Shown: piece after piece, positions 60,425-64,000 of the stretch | Layout: each line of letters starts with the position of its first letter | Numbering within the stretch: position 1 is the first letter of the stretch | Assembly (NCBI RefSeq): GCF_015706575.1 | Contig: NW_024037069.1 | Coordinates: 30,153,315-30,217,314 of the forward strand | Length of the DNA stretch: 64,000 nt | From: Patiria miniata | Taxonomy: Eukaryota; Echinodermata; Asteroidea; Valvatida; Asterinidae | Reading direction: 5' to 3' | Translations under genes and position numbers: made by a program | Notes under the pieces: model-generated | Seen by the model: only the letters and a program-made list of their open reading frames with translations | Database searches by the model: none | What the model was told of the DNA's origin: nothing

Positions 60425-63392
60425 GTAAGCCATGGACTGGACTGAACATTGCTTCTTTGGTGTGGGTTGGTGAATGCCATATATAAAAACGGCCTATCAA
60501 CCATTTTATATTATCTCTCGATGAATGTACTTTGTGCTACTGGCACTTGCAAAATAAGAATGGAAATTGACGAACTATCACGACCACGAAGAAGACCTAT
60601 ACATCATAATCAACATTGAAGTCAAACAGAATAGGCCTATAAAGATATACATTCTGCACGAAAAATGTACATTGTTGAAATAGAGTCATATAAGTGAGAC
60701 GAGGCGGTCCTTCAAAAACAATCAAGCGGCGCAAAGCAATTGTCAAAATCTGCTCATTCTCAAACACCCGTTTTCATTCTTTTTAAAGAAAACCCACCCT
60801 GTAAGCACATCTTTACGTTGTAAACATAAAGGTTGGGTAAAAACATAGAGCTATATTAAATTACGGGCGCTATAGTACTGCCGATTGGTGATGTGATAAG
60901 CGCCTCACGATACAAGTATGGCATTTTGCACACAGTCAGAGTATGTCATGAGAAATGATTATTATTATTTATTCATGCCATAAAAAAGTCACACCACCCA
61001 ACTGGGGTACGGTTCAGAGACCATGGATGCGAGGGTAGGCGGACCAAATTCCCCATACAAATTATGCGTCCGAGCCTGAGCTGAAAACTCGTAAACTTCA
61101 CCGACAGACACTCTACTGAAGGAGACATTGCAAAATGACTCTGAAAATGTCCATGTTGGAAACATGATTTGGCTTATGTATTACAGTTGTTTCTGTCAGT
61201 CGTAACTAAAAGCACAGCCACGTATAACACGCTACGAATAAAGTATGCGTTATAAACGACAAAATCATATGCACGGCAAATTCATCTGCAGTTAAAACGC
61301 GCCATAATAATGGTTTGCGCCATGGGTTTCCGCGGATCAAATTGAAACGCTTATTTACTGATTGTGCGTTTCGGTTTTGGGCGCATCGGCTTCGATAACG
61401 CACCTGTATAGAATATTAAAAAAAAAAAAACAGATATGCAAATAGCCGTACAAAAGCCTTACAAAATTTCGAGTTTTCCATATAGGTTTGTGCCATAGAG
61501 CTATATTAAATTAATTTTATATAGCTCTATATGGTTTGTGCACAAATATGGGTGCGCCCAGCAGGCATCACTTTGTACATCGAGCCAGTTATTGAACATA
61601 GAGCTCTATGGGCCAAACGCTGTTGGCATTGTTATTTGCCCAACATTGGTATGAAGTTACCTCATCATTGGTTCATTCGGGTAAAAATGGACCACCTATT
61701 GGGAAGAATTTACCCAAGAGCGTCGGCGGTGGCTGTGTTGGCCAACTATGGGGAAAATACCAACCCATTTGCCCATTTTTTTTAAAAACAGAATACTGAT
61801 TTAAGTGTTGGTGTTTTTTTTCTTCTTATTTTGTTATATTTAATTTAATTGTTTATTCACGGGGAGCCTTCGGGCCTGGCTAAGTACAAGCATCGGCTTT
61901 CTACGAGCCTCCACCATTCATCACCTAATTGTTGTATACTCTTGTAACTTTAAATGTTGTTCATTATTGTATTTGTGATATTTGGGAATAGATCAAACCA
62001 AATCAAAAGCCTATGTCATCTTTCAATATTGTAGGGAGTGGCATTTTACATGTAAAGGAGGAGGCACCTAAAAAGGATATCGGAACGACTCGAAGTGTTC
62101 CACCAACTGGAATTCGGCAAGAAAAGACAAGAATAAACAGTACACAACAGGTCAGCAGTGAACAAAGCAAGGTTAGAAATAATGCCAATAATATCCCGTT
62201 GAAGACATGTAGGATCATTTTCCTTCATCCCAAACGTAACCAACCGAATTGTTAAAGAGGTTGTGGAATGCTCGAAGACATTTCCATCATTTTTCGGGTA
62301 TATGTAGCCTAAGGTGTGATGAAATGAAAACGACTATTGTGTCTGTCATGAAATGAGTACAAAAGGTACTTTTGAGAGCTGTTTTTCAGGTCCTGTTTCG
62401 ACCCGAACGTGCAATTCGTGTAAAAGTCGTCGTTGGGGGCAGCAAACAAAACATAGTAAATCGTGACGTAATAAACAGGACTCCCGATGCAGTGTAGTAT
62501 ACACGAGTCCTGTTTATTACGTCACGATTTACTATGTTGGAACAGGTCGAAACAGGACCTGAAAAACAGCTCTCAAAAGTACCTTTTGTACTCATTTCAT
62601 GACAGACACAATAGTCGTTTTTATTTCATCACACCTTAGGCTACATATACCCGAAAAATGACGGAAATGTCTTCGAGCATTCCACAACCTCTTTAAAGAT
62701 CGAAATGGTACTAAACAGCCCGTGAAATTGCTGTCCGTTAGAAGAAATCAAGAGACGTAGGTGATTTCCAACGATCACTCAGGTTAATTGATTGACTTTT
62801 GGAAATAAAAAGCGCTATTGACGAAACCGTGTTTCATGATCAAAAGCTTGTGCATGGGTTCTCATTGTTTTCTCCAAAAGTGTAAAGCTTAATATGCACT
62901 GAGCTGAAACTTCCTCAGGTTAGGTTTTGAACATTCTTCTTTGAATTTGCAGTGGAGTTATTATTGGAAACAAACAAAATATATGAAAAAGCAAACGATC
63001 ATATATGCCTTTAACGTTTTATTACCGGTTAATCAAATCTTGTTTGATTTCTTGTAAGGATGTTTAATAGTAAAACAAGAGGAAATCGAAACGCAAGTGC
63101 ATTCGAATTTTGGAACCATCCAAATTTCACTGCCAAATATTTGAGGTCACTGGTGGTAACCAGGACTAGTGGTGCAAACGTTTTACACCCATAGTCCTGT
63201 ATAGATACCACTGGTGTTCAATTTAACACCGATGTTTTTGCAGTGCTCCACTTAATATCTGTTCTGAATCTATGGGATTTGACTTTGTTTGACAGAGTTT
63301 GGATGCGTCACCCATTGCAGTGTGTTGCATGGATCTGATGAACCTCGACAAAGATAGAGCTCTGGTGATGGGTCATCGAAGGAAAAGCAAAG
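60319..63392 (+). CDS. MGAT4: MGAT4C-like GlcNAc-transferase, gene 3 (5' part only)
   Basis: Plus-strand gene running out of the window. Exons: 60319-60424 (anchor, phase 1), 62035-62150 (stem, phase 1 to 0), 63296-63392 (linker, phase 0 to 1). Together they encode 106 residues. The linker reads VCCMDLMNLDKDRALVMGHR and then RKSKG, clearly the same exon as in genes 1 and 2. A catalytic exon in phase 1 beginning with the F-L-T-I-G-I type motif is expected to the right of position 64000; it is not in the window, so activity cannot be judged. Gene 3 is oriented away from gene 2 (head to head). Confidence 0.78.
60425..62034 (+). other. Gene 3 first intron
   Basis: No exon recognised. catagagctatattaaatta occurs at about 60846 and 61495, the second within a perfect local palindrome, suggesting a MITE or its ends. 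Confidence 0.35.
62035..62150 (+). CDS. Gene 3 stem exon
   Basis: Acceptor catctttcaatattgtag, phase 1 entry. Encodes SGILHVKEEAPKKDIG and on to RINSTQQ. The donor ACACAACAG|GTCAGC is in phase 0; a second phase-0 donor (GCAAG|GTTAGA) would extend it to 62171. Composition is polar with one N-glycosylation sequon (NST), as expected for a lumenal stem. The minus-strand hydrophobic frame over the same bases is only its reverse complement. Confidence 0.72.
62199..63014 (-). mobile_element. MITE family B, split by a nested foldback element
   Basis: Left part 62199-62251 and right part from 62697 are parts of one inverted family B copy. The junction falls at the TTAA of its internal ggattaaagatcg block. 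Lies in the gene 3 intron between stem and linker exons. Confidence 0.8.
62252..62696. mobile_element. Foldback MITE family G (nested in family B)
   Basis: Long inverted repeats of roughly 180-200 bp: ttaaagaggttgtggaatgc at the left mirrors gcattccacaacctctttaa at the right, and the arms continue inward to aaatcgtgacgtaataaac / gtttattacgtcacgattt. The left arm carries about 50 extra bases. Flanked by TTAA. Confidence 0.85.
63296..63392 (+). CDS. Gene 3 linker exon (GHRRK motif)
   Basis: Acceptor gactttgtttgacag, then AGT TTG GAT in phase 0. Donor AGCAAAG|GTACAG, phase 1. Encodes SLDASPIAVCCMDL and on to ALVMGHRRKSKG. Strong match by eye to the linker exons of genes 1 and 2, which secures the family assignment although the catalytic exon lies outside the window. 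Confidence 0.85.
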
Positions 63393-64000
63393 GTACAGTT
63401 AGACTTTGCCTAAGTCTGGGTTGCGCTCGGTGTGTGCCTGTGGTAAATCCACGCATAGCGCATACGTACGTCCATACCATAACGCGCGCCCTCATGCGTC
63501 GAATTCGGACCTTCACGTTAAAAACGGACATGTATTATTTTTAAGTGATGCAGCGACCCATGGCCATACGCGTGTTGTATAATGTACATACAGTGTTCAC
63601 GCATTGTTATACTCGGAAATATGTAAACTAAGTAATTTTTGTGATTTTCTTTACTCATTTTTTAAGATACTGACTTAAAGCAATTCCGACTTGAGTCAAG
63701 TCTAAGGTAAAGTGGAAAGCCTGACATCGATCGTGTCACATGAAGAATGTGTTGGGGATTTGTGCTTCAGTGAGCAGGGAAGGGAATTATTATGCATAAT
63801 CCGATAGGGAACAGATACCAGAAAATTGCCACTGACGTTAACGACGTACATGCACCCCCAATTCAAGAATTGAGGCAAAAAATACCAGCAACTCTCGCAA
63901 AATCGAGGACTTTCGGGTGCAAATTCATCTAAATTTCTCAGACATACATTAAGCTCAATTTCAGAACCATTGCTACAAGCCCTCAAGCGCAAGGGCCAAA

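Noticed and set aside
61531-61799. Two overlapping plus frames near gene 3
   Set aside because: They lie in the gene 3 intron, next to palindromic catagagctatat repeats, and match nothing in the enzyme family.
62003-62243. Hydrophobic minus-strand frame resembling a membrane protein
   Set aside because: Exact antisense of the gene 3 stem exon, whose plus-strand splice sites and phases fit.

Overview
This is a eukaryotic, intron-bearing, AT-leaning window from a marine deuterostome, most likely an echinoderm. The basis is the frequent taggcctat-type octamers, many long C/G runs, TTAGGG telomere-type motifs and very dense MITE content, together with two recognisable animal gene families. A hemichordate or lancelet cannot be excluded from sequence alone.

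Layout. 1-12 kb is mostly repeats: TTAA-flanked MITEs, a telomere-like hairpin repeat, a minisatellite, G-run elements, and a weak PAN/EGF-like coding remnant on the minus strand. At 12.4-13 kb there is a possible two-exon minus-strand gene of unknown function. At 17.7-19.4 kb there is a GC/CpG-rich patch followed by a Scl/Tal1-type bHLH transcription factor on the plus strand. Its apparent N-terminal coding frame and its bHLH frame are offset by one base. A long AT-rich tail follows, with a poly(A) signal near 24.63 kb. 25-40 kb is repeats again: MITEs, hAT-like elements, a LINE 3' fragment and a tRNA-derived SINE.

40.7-64 kb is the most interesting part: a cluster of three MGAT4 (GT54 N-glycan GlcNAc-transferase, most like MGAT4C) genes. 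Two lie on the minus strand (40675-45303 and 53162-57825). The third is on the plus strand and leaves the window (60319-63392 onward). I rebuilt all three from short exons by hand. Each shows the same plan: a signal-anchor exon ending in phase 1, a stem exon running from phase 1 to phase 0, a conserved linker exon with a GHRRK motif running from phase 0 to phase 1, and (where visible) one exon carrying the whole catalytic domain. Two more plus-strand signal-anchor-like exons (49420-49531 and 58436-58565) have compatible phase-1 donors but no catalytic exon of their own. They may be alternative first exons of the third gene, or remains of lost paralogs.

The products would be Golgi type II membrane enzymes acting on N-glycans. 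The two complete ones are short (about 341 and 345 residues) and stop before the C-terminal lectin-like domain of vertebrate MGAT4 proteins. No CRISPR, operon or prokaryotic feature and no retrovirus-like element was recognised.
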